Positions 8,550 through 18,156 of a stretch of 64,000 nucleotides of DNA are shown here, in pieces. The translations under genes were made by a program, and so were the position numbers. Source of the stretch: JAAELZ01 sp965237485. Its GTDB lineage: Bacteria > Pseudomonadota > Gammaproteobacteria > Arenicellales > Poriferihabitantaceae. Each line of letters begins with the position of its first letter. The stretch's first letter is position 1. The notes below the pieces were generated by a model that worked only from the letters and a program-made list of their open reading frames with translations, was not told the origin of the DNA and did not search any database. The DNA lies in assembly GCA_965237485.1 (NCBI GenBank), contig CBDEFQ010000004.1, positions 1 to 64,000 on the forward strand. The letters run 5' to 3'.

Positions 8550-8712
8550 CCTAGAAACCTCAGTTGAAACACAGAAATCTGCACAACTCCTTAATATGCC
8601 TAAGAAATCCATAAAAGTGCTCATCACCAATAAGGTGACCTCGCATTTTATAAATTCCTTATTCATATCAATTACTTGCACATCTTTTCCGCGTTCAACT
8701 GAGGTTTCTAGG
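8550..8712. repeat. Foldback MITE 1 (163 bp), IS1380-related ends
   Basis: The terminal repeats are perfect over 19 bases: CCTAGAAACCTCAGTTGAA at the left and its reverse complement at the right. A 5-bp duplication ATTAA flanks it (8545-8549 and 8713-8717). The interior folds back on itself and has a central TCACC-AATAA-GGTGA hairpin. There is no ORF of note. The ends match those of the IS1380-type element at 52849-54545, the likely source of transposase. It is 163 bp long, exactly like MITE 2. Confidence 0.88.
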
Positions 8713-8729
8713 ATTAACAATCTCAAGTG

Positions 8730-9356
8730 ATGAATCATATCGTTGTCGAAGGGCCGATTGGGGTTGGCAAAACTACACTTTGCAGACGCATTGCCAAGGA
8801 ATTTGGCTTTGATATGTTGCTTGAGCAGCCTGAGGATAACCCCTTTTTAGAACGCTTTTACGAACAGCCCGATCAATACGCTATGCAAACGCAGCTTTAC
8901 TTTTTGTTTCAAAGAGTAAAGCAACTGCGTGAATTGTCGCAAACAGATTTATTCTCACGGGGCGTTGTGTCTGATTTTATGCTCGGCAAAGATCCCTTGT
9001 TTGCCGAACTAACCTTAGAGGCTGATGAACTAGATTTATATGATGAAGTGTATCAAGTGCTTTCGCCGCAAGTGCCTGCACCAGACCTCGTGGTTTACTT
9101 ACAAGCTTCAACAGAAACTTTGCAACATCGTATCTCGCGACGAGGTGTCGCTTTTGAGCGGCGTATTCACCCTGATTATTTAAAAAATTTGTCCGACACC
9201 TATTCAAGGTATTTTTTAAATTACTATGCCTCACCGCTATTGGTGGTGAACGCAGAAACTTTGAACTTTATGGATAATCAAGACCACTTTAATTTGCTAG
9301 TAGAAGAAATTAGAAAAGTTAAACCCGGAAGAAATTACTTCAACCCTTTGGTTTGA
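8730..9356 (+). CDS. Deoxynucleoside kinase (dAdo/dGuo/dCyd kinase family)
   Basis: A 208-residue P-loop kinase with Walker A GPIGVGKTTL (about residues 8-17), the DRxF-like ERFYEQP region and the arginine-rich lid SRRGVAFERR. It phosphorylates deoxynucleosides for salvage; substrate choice cannot be read from sequence. I chose the ATG at 8730 rather than the GTG three bases upstream. Its leader is the MITE plus 17 bases, so expression either runs through from metG across the element or starts within it. Confidence 0.88.
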   Translation: MNHIVVEGPIGVGKTTLCRRIAKEFGFDMLLEQPEDNPFLERFYEQPDQYAMQTQLYFLFQRVKQLRELSQTDLFSRGVVSDFMLGKDPLFAELTLEADELDLYDEVYQVLSPQVPAPDLVVYLQASTETLQHRISRRGVAFERRIHPDYLKNLSDTYSRYFLNYYASPLLVVNAETLNFMDNQDHFNLLVEEIRKVKPGRNYFNPLV

Positions 9357-9486
9357 CGGTCACTTGCTTGTTAAAAGCGACTAAAAGCAGATAAAAAAAG
9401 ATTTTTAGCACTAATGTTCTGTTAAGCCCTTAATTTTTATTATAAAATCGCGAAGATCACCTTCCGACTGTTTTATTTCCACCTTT

Positions 9487-10407
9487 ATGCTTCGACAACG
9501 AACCCTCAGTAACGTTATTCGCGCCACTGGCGTTGGTTTGCATACGGGTGAAAAAGTTTATTTAACGCTAAAGCCTGCTTCGGTCAATCACGGGATTAAG
9601 TTTTACAGAGTTGATTTAGACCCAGTTATTGAAATCCCCGCTATGCAGGATTACGTTACCGATACACGCCTATCAACGTCGATTGAAGCAGACGGTGCAA
9701 AAATTACTACCATTGAACACCTGATGTCTGCGTTCGCTGGTTTGGGGATAGACAATGCTAAAGTCGAGCTGAGTACGCATGAAGTGCCGATTATGGATGG
9801 CAGCGCGGCACCCTTTGTGTTTTTGCTGCAGTCGGCGGGCATTGTGGAGCAAAACGCAGCGAAGAAATTTATCCGCATTAAGAAAAAGCTCAAAGTTGAA
9901 GACGGCGACAAATGGGTTCAGCTAGAGCCATTTGAGGGTTTTAAAGTGACTTTTACGATTAACTTCGACCACCCAATCTTAAAAAAATCTGAGCAGTGCG
10001 CGACGGTAGACTTCTCTACCACATCATTCATTAAGGAAGTTAGTCGTGCGCGAACCTTTGGTTTTATGGAAGAAGTAGAAACGCTACGAAACGCTGGTTT
10101 GGCAAGGGGAGGTAGTTTTGATAACGCCATCGTATTGGATGCCTTTCATATCTTAAATGATGATGGTTTGCGTTATCGTGACGAATTCGTGAAACATAAA
10201 ATTTTAGACGCAGTGGGTGATCTTTACACAATTGGTCATCCGCTTATTGGTGCATTTAGCGCATTTAAATCAGGTCACGCGCTAAACAATAAAATCTTGC
10301 GTCAATTGATGGCCGATGAATCAGCTTGGGAGCTGACCACCATTGATAAAGAGGTAGAAGCGCCAATTGCTTTCGTTCCTGGTATAGCCGCAGCGGCTGT
10401 TAATTAG
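9487..10407 (+). CDS. lpxC: UDP-3-O-acyl-GlcNAc deacetylase
   Basis: LpxC catalyses the committed step of lipid A synthesis, so the cell has a Gram-negative outer membrane. The 306 residues carry the zinc ligands His in TIEHLMSAFAG (about 78) and His and Asp in KHKILDAVGD (about 238-242), plus the catalytic His in FKSGHALNN (about 265). Length matches the family. It usually follows ftsZ at the end of the dcw cluster; here it follows a nucleoside kinase, so that linkage is broken. Confidence 0.97.
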   Translation: MLRQRTLSNVIRATGVGLHTGEKVYLTLKPASVNHGIKFYRVDLDPVIEIPAMQDYVTDTRLSTSIEADGAKITTIEHLMSAFAGLGIDNAKVELSTHEVPIMDGSAAPFVFLLQSAGIVEQNAAKKFIRIKKKLKVEDGDKWVQLEPFEGFKVTFTINFDHPILKKSEQCATVDFSTTSFIKEVSRARTFGFMEEVETLRNAGLARGGSFDNAIVLDAFHILNDDGLRYRDEFVKHKILDAVGDLYTIGHPLIGAFSAFKSGHALNNKILRQLMADESAWELTTIDKEVEAPIAFVPGIAAAAVN

Positions 10408-10444
10408 TTTTTTTAAACTCGGGGCGAAGCCCGCTCACCAACCC

Positions 10445-10888
10445 TCATTTCCCCCGTATTCTTTTTTGCAAGCGATCGAATGCTTGCTTTAGTTTTGGGT
10501 TATCAATCGCCTTGCTGGTTTCCTCTATTGAGCTTAGAGACTGAGTAGATAAAGAACGCTTTATCTCAGGTGCCGCTTGATCAGCATAGTCGTTATTTAC
10601 CGGCTGAACCTTGACCTTAATCTCGGTAATACTAAGCTCCATTACAGCTGCCTCATCGATGATGCTTTGCTGGCGATTCTTAATATGGCTAGCCCAAACG
10701 GGTGCATTTGTTAGCAGTAGCAATCGGCCAGACTGAAACAGGGTGGGCATTAAAAACTGCGCACTTTGGCCCAACACCTTGTTCATGACTTCAATCACTC
10801 GCTGCTGTGAAGCTTGGTCTGCTGGAGGGTCACTGGAGTTACCTTTTATATCAGGCAATATATTTTGAATAACTTGGAATTCGCGCAT
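10445..10888 (-). CDS. dciA: DciA-like protein (DUF721), putative helicase loader
   Basis: A 147-residue protein opening MREFQVIQNILPD with a DUF721/DciA-type domain (about residues 45-95, including LFQSGRLLLLTNAPVWASHI). DciA helps load the replicative helicase DnaB in bacteria without DnaC. It is divergent from secA, the standard neighbour of this family in gammaproteobacteria, and convergent with lpxC. The C-terminal tail is basic and low in complexity. Family assignment rests on the domain and the neighbour. Confidence 0.8.
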   Translation of the reverse strand: MREFQVIQNILPDIKGNSSDPPADQASQQRVIEVMNKVLGQSAQFLMPTLFQSGRLLLLTNAPVWASHIKNRQQSIIDEAAVMELSITEIKVKVQPVNNDYADQAAPEIKRSLSTQSLSSIEETSKAIDNPKLKQAFDRLQKRIRGK

Positions 10889-10988
10889 TGGAATGTGGAT
10901 AATACAGCCTTATTAAATACAGGGCTAGCACCTTGTGATCCTTTGAGACAGTGCGGTCACACAAACCTAAAGAATAGTGAGTAACTAG

Positions 10989-13703
10989 ATGCTGACAAAG
11001 GCACTAACAAAAGTATTTGGCAATCGTAATCAACGATTGTTGGAACAAATGAATAAAAGCGTTGAGCATATCAACGCACATGAAGCGAAAAAGCAAGCCT
11101 TAACGGACGAGCAATTGCGCGCTAATACGGTTGAATACCGTGAACGCTTTGCCGCTGGCGAAACGCTAGAACAATTGTTGCCTGAGGCATTTGCGACGGT
11201 GCGTGAAGCTGCAGTAAGGGCATTGGGTTTACGCCACTATGATGTGCAGATGATCGGCGGTATTGTGTTGCATGAGGGCAAGATAGCCGAAATGAAAACC
11301 GGCGAAGGGAAAACCTTGGTCGCCACATTGCCAGCTTATTTAAATAGCTTAAGTGGTGAAGCGGTACACATTGTTACCGTAAATGATTACCTTGCAAGGC
11401 GTGATGCGGAATGGATGGGCGCGGTTTACGAATTTTTGGGCTTGACTGTAGGTGTAATTCAATCGGGTCAAGCGCAGGACATTAAACAGAGTGCTTACGT
11501 TTGTGACATCGTCTACGGCACTAATAATGAGTACGGCTTTGATTATCTGCGTGACAATATGGCATTTAGCGCTGAGCAGCGTGCGCAACGCGGATTAGGC
11601 TTTGCCGTGGTCGACGAGGTGGACTCGATTTTGATCGACGAAGCGCGTACACCTTTAATTATTTCAGGCCCTTCTGATGACAACATTGATCTTTATCAAA
11701 CGATTAATAAAATCGTTCCAAATCTAGAACTTGAAGCCGACGAAGAAAACCCAAAAGATTTCACTATCGATGAGAAGGCTAAACGTGCCACGTTAACCGA
11801 AAGTGGTCACGAAAAAGCCGAACAATTGCTGAGCGACGCAGGCTTGCTGAGTGAAGGTGGTTCCTTATATGACGTAAATAATGTCGGTTTGATGCATCAC
11901 TTATATGCCGCGCTGCGCGCGCATCACTTGTATAACCGTGACGTCGAATACATCGTGCAGAACAATGAAGTGGTTATTGTGGATGAATTCACGGGCCGTA
12001 TGATGCCGGGACGCCGCTGGTCCGACGGCTTACACCAAGCGGTGGAAGCTAAAGAGGGGGTGGCGATTCAACGCGAGAATCAAACGCTAGCATCAATCAC
12101 ATTTCAAAACTATTTCAGGTTGTATTCTACGCTTTCAGGGATGACCGGAACTGCTGATACAGAAGCACCTGAGTTCGAGCAAATTTATAATTTGGAAGTC
12201 GTGGTGATGCCCACTAACAAACCGCTTACGCGGGTGGACCAGGCCGATTTAGTTTATAGAACTATCGATGAGAAATTTACTGCGATTAGTGAGCAAATTA
12301 AAGACAGTGTGAAAAGGACTCAGCCGGTGTTAGTGGGAACTGCTTCGATTGAATCTTCTGAGCTGTTATCGAAATTGTTAGATGAGGAAGGCGTTAGTCA
12401 TCAAGTATTGAACGCTAAACAGCACGAGCGTGAAGCTGAAATAGTGGCCAACGCAGGTAGCCCTGGCGCCATTACCATCGCCACTAATATGGCGGGCCGT
12501 GGTACAGACATCGTATTAGGGGGCAGTTTGCAATCTGATATCGATAACGCAGCTGAAGGGGCCGATGTCGACAAACTAACTGCCGAGTGGAAGCTACGTC
12601 ATGACGCGGTACTTAAAGCCGGCGGCCTGCATGTCATCGGCACTGAACGTAACGAGTCACGGCGTGTTGACAATCAATTGCGTGGACGTTGCGGTCGCCA
12701 AGGTGACCCCGGAAGTAGTAGTTTTTATCTTTCTTTGGAAGACACTCTTATGCGTATTTTTGGTTCGGAGCGCATTGCAACGGTGATGCAAAAGCTTGGT
12801 ATGGAAGAGGGCGAGGCAATAGAACACCCCTGGGTAACCAAAGCGATTGAAAATGCACAGCGTAAAGTAGAAGGGCACAACTTTGATATGCGTAAGCAAT
12901 TGCTTGAATACGACGATGTAGCGAACGAGCAACGCAAAGTGGTTTACCAACAGCGCAATCATTTGATGGATGTTGAAGATGTCTCTGATAACATTCAAGC
13001 CATGACCACCGAGGTGGTAGGTGAAGTGATGACACAACATATTGCGCCAGAATCTCTAGAAGAGCAATGGGATACGCAGGGCCTAGAGGAATCAATACTG
13101 CGAGAGTTTGGCCTGACCATGCCGGTGCGGCAGTGGTTAGAAGAAGACGAGGGTTTATTCGAAGAAACACTGCGCGACAAAATTGAAGACGAATATATCG
13201 CTGCATACAAAACTAAAGAAGATAAAGTGGGAGAGGGCGCAGTGCGTCACTTAGAAAAAGCAGTGATGCTACAAGTTTTAGACGAGCACTGGAAAGAACA
13301 TCTTTCTAATATGGATCATTTGCGTCAAGGTATTGGTCTGCGTGGTTACGCACAAAAAGACCCCAAGCAAGAATACAAACGCGAAGCGTTTACCTTGTTT
13401 GAAGACATGCTCGACGTGGTTAAATATGAAGTGGTAGGCTTGCTTTCAAAGGTTCAATTACGCAGCGAGGAAGAGGTACAAGAAATGGAAGCACAGCGCC
13501 AACAGCAAGAAATGGAATTTAACCATCCAACGCTAAATACAGAATCTGCTGCAAAAACCGCAACGCAGAGTACTAAGTTAGCAGAGCAAAAAATGGCTCC
13601 TCAGGCCGCGGTGCCTCTACAGGTGACTAAAGTAGGCCGTAATGATCCGTGCCCTTGTGGTTCCGGCAAGAAGTATAAGAAGTGCCATGGTGCGCTGAGT
13701 TAA
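10989..13703 (+). CDS. secA: Protein translocase ATPase SecA
   Basis: SecA drives preproteins through SecYEG. The 904-residue protein has Walker A in TGEGKTLVA (about 103), the DEAD-like DEVDSILIDEART (about 209), the PPXD cross-linking domain, motif VI with RGRCGRQGDPGS and a C-terminal SEC-C zinc knuckle CPCGSGKKYKKCHG that binds SecB and lipids. Length and domain order are normal. argJ starts 4 bases after its stop, so argJ and mutT probably share its transcript. Confidence 0.98.
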   Translation: MLTKALTKVFGNRNQRLLEQMNKSVEHINAHEAKKQALTDEQLRANTVEYRERFAAGETLEQLLPEAFATVREAAVRALGLRHYDVQMIGGIVLHEGKIAEMKTGEGKTLVATLPAYLNSLSGEAVHIVTVNDYLARRDAEWMGAVYEFLGLTVGVIQSGQAQDIKQSAYVCDIVYGTNNEYGFDYLRDNMAFSAEQRAQRGLGFAVVDEVDSILIDEARTPLIISGPSDDNIDLYQTINKIVPNLELEADEENPKDFTIDEKAKRATLTESGHEKAEQLLSDAGLLSEGGSLYDVNNVGLMHHLYAALRAHHLYNRDVEYIVQNNEVVIVDEFTGRMMPGRRWSDGLHQAVEAKEGVAIQRENQTLASITFQNYFRLYSTLSGMTGTADTEAPEFEQIYNLEVVVMPTNKPLTRVDQADLVYRTIDEKFTAISEQIKDSVKRTQPVLVGTASIESSELLSKLLDEEGVSHQVLNAKQHEREAEIVANAGSPGAITIATNMAGRGTDIVLGGSLQSDIDNAAEGADVDKLTAEWKLRHDAVLKAGGLHVIGTERNESRRVDNQLRGRCGRQGDPGSSSFYLSLEDTLMRIFGSERIATVMQKLGMEEGEAIEHPWVTKAIENAQRKVEGHNFDMRKQLLEYDDVANEQRKVVYQQRNHLMDVEDVSDNIQAMTTEVVGEVMTQHIAPESLEEQWDTQGLEESILREFGLTMPVRQWLEEDEGLFEETLRDKIEDEYIAAYKTKEDKVGEGAVRHLEKAVMLQVLDEHWKEHLSNMDHLRQGIGLRGYAQKDPKQEYKREAFTLFEDMLDVVKYEVVGLLSKVQLRSEEEVQEMEAQRQQQEMEFNHPTLNTESAAKTATQSTKLAEQKMAPQAAVPLQVTKVGRNDPCPCGSGKKYKKCHGALS

Positions 13704-13707
13704 GCGA

Positions 13708-14937
13708 TTGAAGGTTTCTCCCTTGGCGCCGAAAACAACGCCAGACATGCCACACGTAAAGGGTGTTGAGATAGCCACCGCTGCTAGTGGCGAGCGCTAT
13801 AGAGGCCGAGATGACTTAAGCCTTGTGATTTGTGGTAGCCACACAAATGTCGCTGGCGTATTCACCCAGTCAAGCACAGCTGGCCCGGCCGTGCTTTGGT
13901 CGCGCAAGGCTTTAGCCAACAAAACGGCTCGGGCGATGATAGTTAATGCGGGTAACGCTAATGTTTGCACGGGTAAGCAGGGTGCGAGCGCCGTGAAAGC
14001 GGTGGCAAACGCAGCGGCGAGCAAAGTGGCTAATCTAGACGCCGAGCAAGTCTTTGTTTCGTCTACAGGCGTGATTGGTGAGCAGCTTAAGCTTGACGTG
14101 GTGCTTGCTACAATAAACGACAAAATTAGTTTAAATGCCGAGCAGAATTGGCAAGACTTTGCAAATGCCATTGTAACTACCGATACCTACGCTAAATTAT
14201 CTTGCGCCCAGATAAATCTAAATGGCCATGACGTAACTATTGTAGGGGTGGCCAAGGGTTCGGGGATGATCGAGCCGAATATGGCAACCATGTTGGCATA
14301 TGTCTTTACCGATGCAAATGTTGACCAAGCTACTCTGCAAAAGGCCTTGCAGTCGGCCAACGCCAAGAGTTTTAACTGCATCACAGTAGATTCAGACACG
14401 TCTACCAGCGATACCTGCTTGTTGTTTGCAACCGGAGAAGCTCTTGAACCGCCATTAACGGCAGCGAGCCCTGAAATGGAAGTTTTCCAAGCAGGCTTGG
14501 ATACAGTAATGAACGATTTAGCGCAGCAAGTCGTGCGTGATGGTGAGGGCGCGAGCAAGTTTATTACAGTTGACGTTCGCGGGGCGGTGAGTGACGAATC
14601 AGCCAAATTAGTAGCCAAAAGTATCGCCAATTCACCTTTAGTAAAGACGACGATTGCTGGCGAAGACGCAAACTGGGGGCGTATCATCATGGCTGTGGGT
14701 AAAACCAATGAGCCGATCGAGCTTGAGAAATTGTCAGTTAGCATGGGTGGTGTGGTTATCGCAGCGGGGGATGGACCGGTTGATGGCTATGAAGAAGCGC
14801 AGCTTAATAAGCATTTGTCTGGCAAGAATATCAATATTGCAGTTGATTTAGGCTGCGGTATGCAAGGCAAGGCCACTGTTTGGACTTGCGATTTAACCCA
14901 TGGCTATATCGAGATTAACGCCGACTACCGAAGTTAG
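13708..14937 (+). CDS. argJ: Bifunctional ornithine acetyltransferase / N-acetylglutamate synthase
   Basis: ArgJ recycles the acetyl group in arginine synthesis. The 409-residue precursor self-cleaves before the nucleophile Thr in EPNMATMLAY (about residue 194) into alpha and beta chains. KGSGMIEPNMATM and DANWGRIIMAVG are signature segments. I chose the TTG at 13708, since family members have about 15 residues before the VKGVEIATA block; the next ATG is at 13747. It is 4 bases from secA and probably translationally coupled. Confidence 0.95.
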   Translation: MKVSPLAPKTTPDMPHVKGVEIATAASGERYRGRDDLSLVICGSHTNVAGVFTQSSTAGPAVLWSRKALANKTARAMIVNAGNANVCTGKQGASAVKAVANAAASKVANLDAEQVFVSSTGVIGEQLKLDVVLATINDKISLNAEQNWQDFANAIVTTDTYAKLSCAQINLNGHDVTIVGVAKGSGMIEPNMATMLAYVFTDANVDQATLQKALQSANAKSFNCITVDSDTSTSDTCLLFATGEALEPPLTAASPEMEVFQAGLDTVMNDLAQQVVRDGEGASKFITVDVRGAVSDESAKLVAKSIANSPLVKTTIAGEDANWGRIIMAVGKTNEPIELEKLSVSMGGVVIAAGDGPVDGYEEAQLNKHLSGKNINIAVDLGCGMQGKATVWTCDLTHGYIEINADYRS

Positions 14938-14958
14938 TTTCTCCGCGTGATTTGATTG

Positions 14959-15354
14959 ATGAGTCAAAGAGTGGAAGTTGCCGTCGGTATTTTGGTTAAC
15001 CAAGTTGGTCAACTATTAGTGCAACAAAGGCCTGGGGGAAGTGATTGCGCCGGGCAGTGGGAATTCCCTGGTGGTAAGTTGGAACAGGGTGAATCAGCCC
15101 GTGAAGCACTTAAGCGAGAATTACACGAAGAACTCGGTATTGTCCTGCACAGTGAAGAAATCTTAACGATCTTAGAGCATGATTATCCGCATGCGAAGGT
15201 CAGGCTGCATACGTATATATCTAAAACTTGGCAAGGAAAGCCGATTGGCTTAGAAGGGCAGACTACAATGTGGGCGGAACCCAGTGCGGTCGCTCAGTTG
15301 GATTTGTTAGAAGCGGCGGTGCCGCTGCTTACGCTGGCAGTGCAACGAATGTAG
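14959..15354 (+). CDS. mutT: 8-oxo-dGTP diphosphatase MutT (Nudix hydrolase)
   Basis: A 131-residue Nudix protein with the box GGKLEQGESAREALKRELHE continuing into ELGI (about residues 36-58), which binds magnesium. It removes oxidised dGTP from the nucleotide pool. The secA-argJ-mutT order is common in gammaproteobacteria and supports MutT over other Nudix enzymes. I chose the ATG at 14959; a TTG precedes it directly. coaE is convergent, 8 bases away. Confidence 0.9.
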   Translation: MSQRVEVAVGILVNQVGQLLVQQRPGGSDCAGQWEFPGGKLEQGESAREALKRELHEELGIVLHSEEILTILEHDYPHAKVRLHTYISKTWQGKPIGLEGQTTMWAEPSAVAQLDLLEAAVPLLTLAVQRM

Positions 15355-15361
15355 GCAAACA

Positions 15362-15973
15362 TTATTCGCGCTGCCGGCTAGAAGCAATGGCCTTGTATTT
15401 TTGGTGTAATTTTTCCACCAATGGTTTCAAGTCTGCGATCGATGAATTGTTTTCAATAACGTCATCTGCTACGGCCAACAAGGTTACGTCTGATAGTTGC
15501 GCGTCCATTACCGATTGCGTTTTATCTGCGGTCCAACCGCTGCGTAATTGCACCCGTCGCTTTCTGATCTGCGGTTCGCAGCTAACCACTAAAATGTGAT
15601 GAACCGCTTTTTGTTCGGCCGTGCCAACAAGTAACGGGATATCCAACACGCAGTAAGGGTCTTTCAGCGCGTCAGCGCGAGTGTGCATCGTAGTGAAAAT
15701 GGCGGGGTGCAGAATTTGCTCTAAATGTTGGAGCTGGGCCTTATCGTTAAAGACAATATTACCTAAGGCACTACGATTTAGTGTGCGACCTGCATTATGG
15801 ATTTTGTCTCCAAAGCGCTCTACAATTAGTTGATAGGGCTGTTGGCCCGGTTCGCAAAGCTCGCGCGCGATGTGGTCTGAGCTAAACGTAGGAACGCCCA
15901 GATCAGCAAATAGCTGCGTTACGCTAGATTTTCCTGAGCCGATGCCGCCAGTTACGCCAACTTTAAATATCAA
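15362..15973 (-). CDS. coaE: Dephospho-CoA kinase
   Basis: CoaE performs the last step of coenzyme A synthesis. The 203 residues carry the P-loop GGIGSGKSSV (about 9-18) and the CoA-domain DIPLL motif (about 110). Its start overlaps the pilD stop by 4 bases. It closes the pilB-pilC-pilD-coaE run, a classic gammaproteobacterial arrangement. Confidence 0.96.
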   Translation of the reverse strand: MIFKVGVTGGIGSGKSSVTQLFADLGVPTFSSDHIARELCEPGQQPYQLIVERFGDKIHNAGRTLNRSALGNIVFNDKAQLQHLEQILHPAIFTTMHTRADALKDPYCVLDIPLLVGTAEQKAVHHILVVSCEPQIRKRRVQLRSGWTADKTQSVMDAQLSDVTLLAVADDVIENNSSIADLKPLVEKLHQKYKAIASSRQRE

Positions 15974-16878
15974 ACGCCAAGTCCTATCAAATTAAAGTAA
16001 GCACTTTGCAATTGTTCTCCCCACAAGAGTGCAAGTAAGAAAGCGACTGCCAAGTACGGCCCAAATGGAATTTGTACGTCCTTGCTGCGTTTGGTGATCA
16101 ACATCATAGAAACGCCAATCACCACGCCGGCCCCAGCAGATAATAGTAAAATCATCGGTAAGGCTTGCCAACCCAGCCACGCACCTGCGGCAGCAAGCAA
16201 TTTGAAATCACCATAACCCATGCCTTCTTTCTTGGTAAGCGCATAGTGTACTTGATACACAGCCCACAGTATTAAGTACCCAGCAACCGCGCCGATAATG
16301 GCATTTCCTGCGCTGGTAAATCCGTGCGGCGTAATGTTGAAAATCAGACCCAACCACACTAAGGGCAGGGTGATGCTGTCTGGTAATAGTTTGTGATCAA
16401 TATCAATAAAACTAAGGGTGATCAAGCACCAGACTAAGATCAATACCCAAGGTAAGACCGCAGTTTGTGGAAAGCTTAGCCCAACTAGCACAGTCAGTCC
16501 GCCCGTTAGCAATTCAATTAACGGATAACGAATAGATATTTTCTGCTTGCAAGAAAAACATTTACCGCGAAGAAAAATGTAACTCACCACCGGTAAATTA
16601 TGCCACCACTTGAGCGGAGTTTTACAAGAAGGGCAGTGCGAGGCTGGGAACACAATCCCGGGTGGTTGTTTGGTGGGCTCGGTTGCAGTACTTTCATCCG
16701 CTAGGTCTTGCTCACCCGCTAGCAAATCTTCGCACTGGCTAGTCCATTCATGCATCATCTTTTTGGGTAGCCTAAGGATAACCACGTTAAGGAAGCTGCC
16801 GACAAGCAAACCCAAAACCATCAAAACAATGATATACGCATTACCTAGCGCGTATATTTGCTCAACTAAGTTGTTCAA
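15970..16878 (-). CDS. pilD: Prepilin peptidase and N-methyltransferase
   Basis: PilD is an inner-membrane aspartic protease that cleaves and methylates type IV prepilins and pseudopilins. The 302 residues have the two zinc-binding cysteine pairs CPSC and CFSC (about residues 84-120), catalytic Asp in DIDHKLLPD and in the GYGDFKLL motif, and about eight hydrophobic segments. Its likely substrate here is the pilin at 20207. It is operonic with pilC and coaE. Confidence 0.96.
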   Translation of the reverse strand: MNNLVEQIYALGNAYIIVLMVLGLLVGSFLNVVILRLPKKMMHEWTSQCEDLLAGEQDLADESTATEPTKQPPGIVFPASHCPSCKTPLKWWHNLPVVSYIFLRGKCFSCKQKISIRYPLIELLTGGLTVLVGLSFPQTAVLPWVLILVWCLITLSFIDIDHKLLPDSITLPLVWLGLIFNITPHGFTSAGNAIIGAVAGYLILWAVYQVHYALTKKEGMGYGDFKLLAAAGAWLGWQALPMILLLSAGAGVVIGVSMMLITKRSKDVQIPFGPYLAVAFLLALLWGEQLQSAYFNLIGLGV

Positions 16879-16922
16879 GTTAGGAGGAAACAGCTATTCT
16901 TGGTTCAGATGGTCTGGAAGCC

Positions 16923-18143
16923 TTAGAATACACCGCCCAAATTAAAGATAGGCAAATACATCGCCACCACTACAACCCCGATTAAGCCACCCAATATAAC
17001 TACCATAATTGGCTCCACTAGGGCGCTTATACCTGCAATTGTGTTGTCGACTTCATCTTCATAAAACTCAGCTACCTTATCCAACATCGTGTCCATTTCA
17101 CCGGTCTCCTCTCCGGTTCTGACCATCTGCAAAACCATGCTAGGAAATTGCTTAGTTTGCCTAAGAGAGGATTCCAGTGGCTGCCCTGTTGCAATATCAT
17201 TTTGTACTTGGCTCAATGCCCGAGAAAATACTTCATTTCCAGATGCGGGCGCGACGATGCCTAGTGTTTCTACCATCGGGATGCCGGCTCTAAACATAAT
17301 TGCAATGGTTCGGGTAATTCGAACTAAGACACCTTTGCGAATTAAAGGCCCGAAGGCGGGAATTTTTAGAAGTAATTTATCGACCAAGTGCCTAAACGAT
17401 ATGCTCTTTTTATAAGAAGATGAAAATAACAGCACAAATAAAAAGAGCCCAATTAACACAATTAGCCAGTGTTTCTGCAGCAATTCTGATACGCCGATTA
17501 CTGCACTGGTTAAAGCGGGTAGCTCCGCATTATTAGATTCAAATAACTGCTGAAACTGTGGAATGATGTAAATTAGTAAGCCTGCTACAATGATCATCCC
17601 TATAATCAGTACGATTACTGGATACATAAGCGCAGACTTTATTTTTCGCCGGATTGCTTCAGCTTTTTCCATATAAGTCGCAATCCTTCCTAACATTGGG
17701 CCAAGCGTACCAGATTCTTCACCTACGTTAACTAAGCCCACAAAAAGCGAATTAAAATGCTTGGGGTGTTGGCGTAATGTTGATGTGAGGTCATCACCTT
17801 CCTCCACTTTAAGCCGCATGTGCGAAAGCAATGATTTTACTGCGCGGTTATCACTGCTTTGACCAACAACCGACAAAGCTTGCGCAATAGGTATTCCGCC
17901 CTCTACCATAGTCGCTAATTGTCGGCTAAGCACCACGATATCTCTATTCTTTACTGAGCTAGTGCCAAACAACGGTACAGACTGTTTCTTGAGGCGCTTA
18001 ATCCTAATGCCATTATTTTGGATAATTTGCCTAGCGCGTTTGATGTTGTCAGCATCCACCTCGCCGCTTTCACGAACGCCATTGTGGTTTAGGCCCTGCC
18101 ATTCATAAGTGGCGATTTTCTTTTTTTGGTCTGCTCTGGCCAT
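16923..18143 (-). CDS. pilC: Type IV pilus inner-membrane platform protein PilC
   Basis: PilC anchors the assembly ATPase at the inner membrane. The 406 residues contain two T2SF domains (about 70-195 and 275-395) and three membrane helices, the last ending in GGLIGVVVVAMYLPIFNLG. It lies between pilB, 13 bases upstream, and pilD, 44 bases downstream, in one operon. Confidence 0.95.
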   Translation of the reverse strand: MARADQKKKIATYEWQGLNHNGVRESGEVDADNIKRARQIIQNNGIRIKRLKKQSVPLFGTSSVKNRDIVVLSRQLATMVEGGIPIAQALSVVGQSSDNRAVKSLLSHMRLKVEEGDDLTSTLRQHPKHFNSLFVGLVNVGEESGTLGPMLGRIATYMEKAEAIRRKIKSALMYPVIVLIIGMIIVAGLLIYIIPQFQQLFESNNAELPALTSAVIGVSELLQKHWLIVLIGLFLFVLLFSSSYKKSISFRHLVDKLLLKIPAFGPLIRKGVLVRITRTIAIMFRAGIPMVETLGIVAPASGNEVFSRALSQVQNDIATGQPLESSLRQTKQFPSMVLQMVRTGEETGEMDTMLDKVAEFYEDEVDNTIAGISALVEPIMVVILGGLIGVVVVAMYLPIFNLGGVF

Positions 18144-18156
18144 AAGGTGATTTTAT

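Noticed and set aside
10408..10444. Hairpin CGGG-GCGAAG-CCCG between lpxC and dciA as a terminator
   Set aside because: Only a 4-bp stem; the nearby T-run is too far off on one strand for a confident call.
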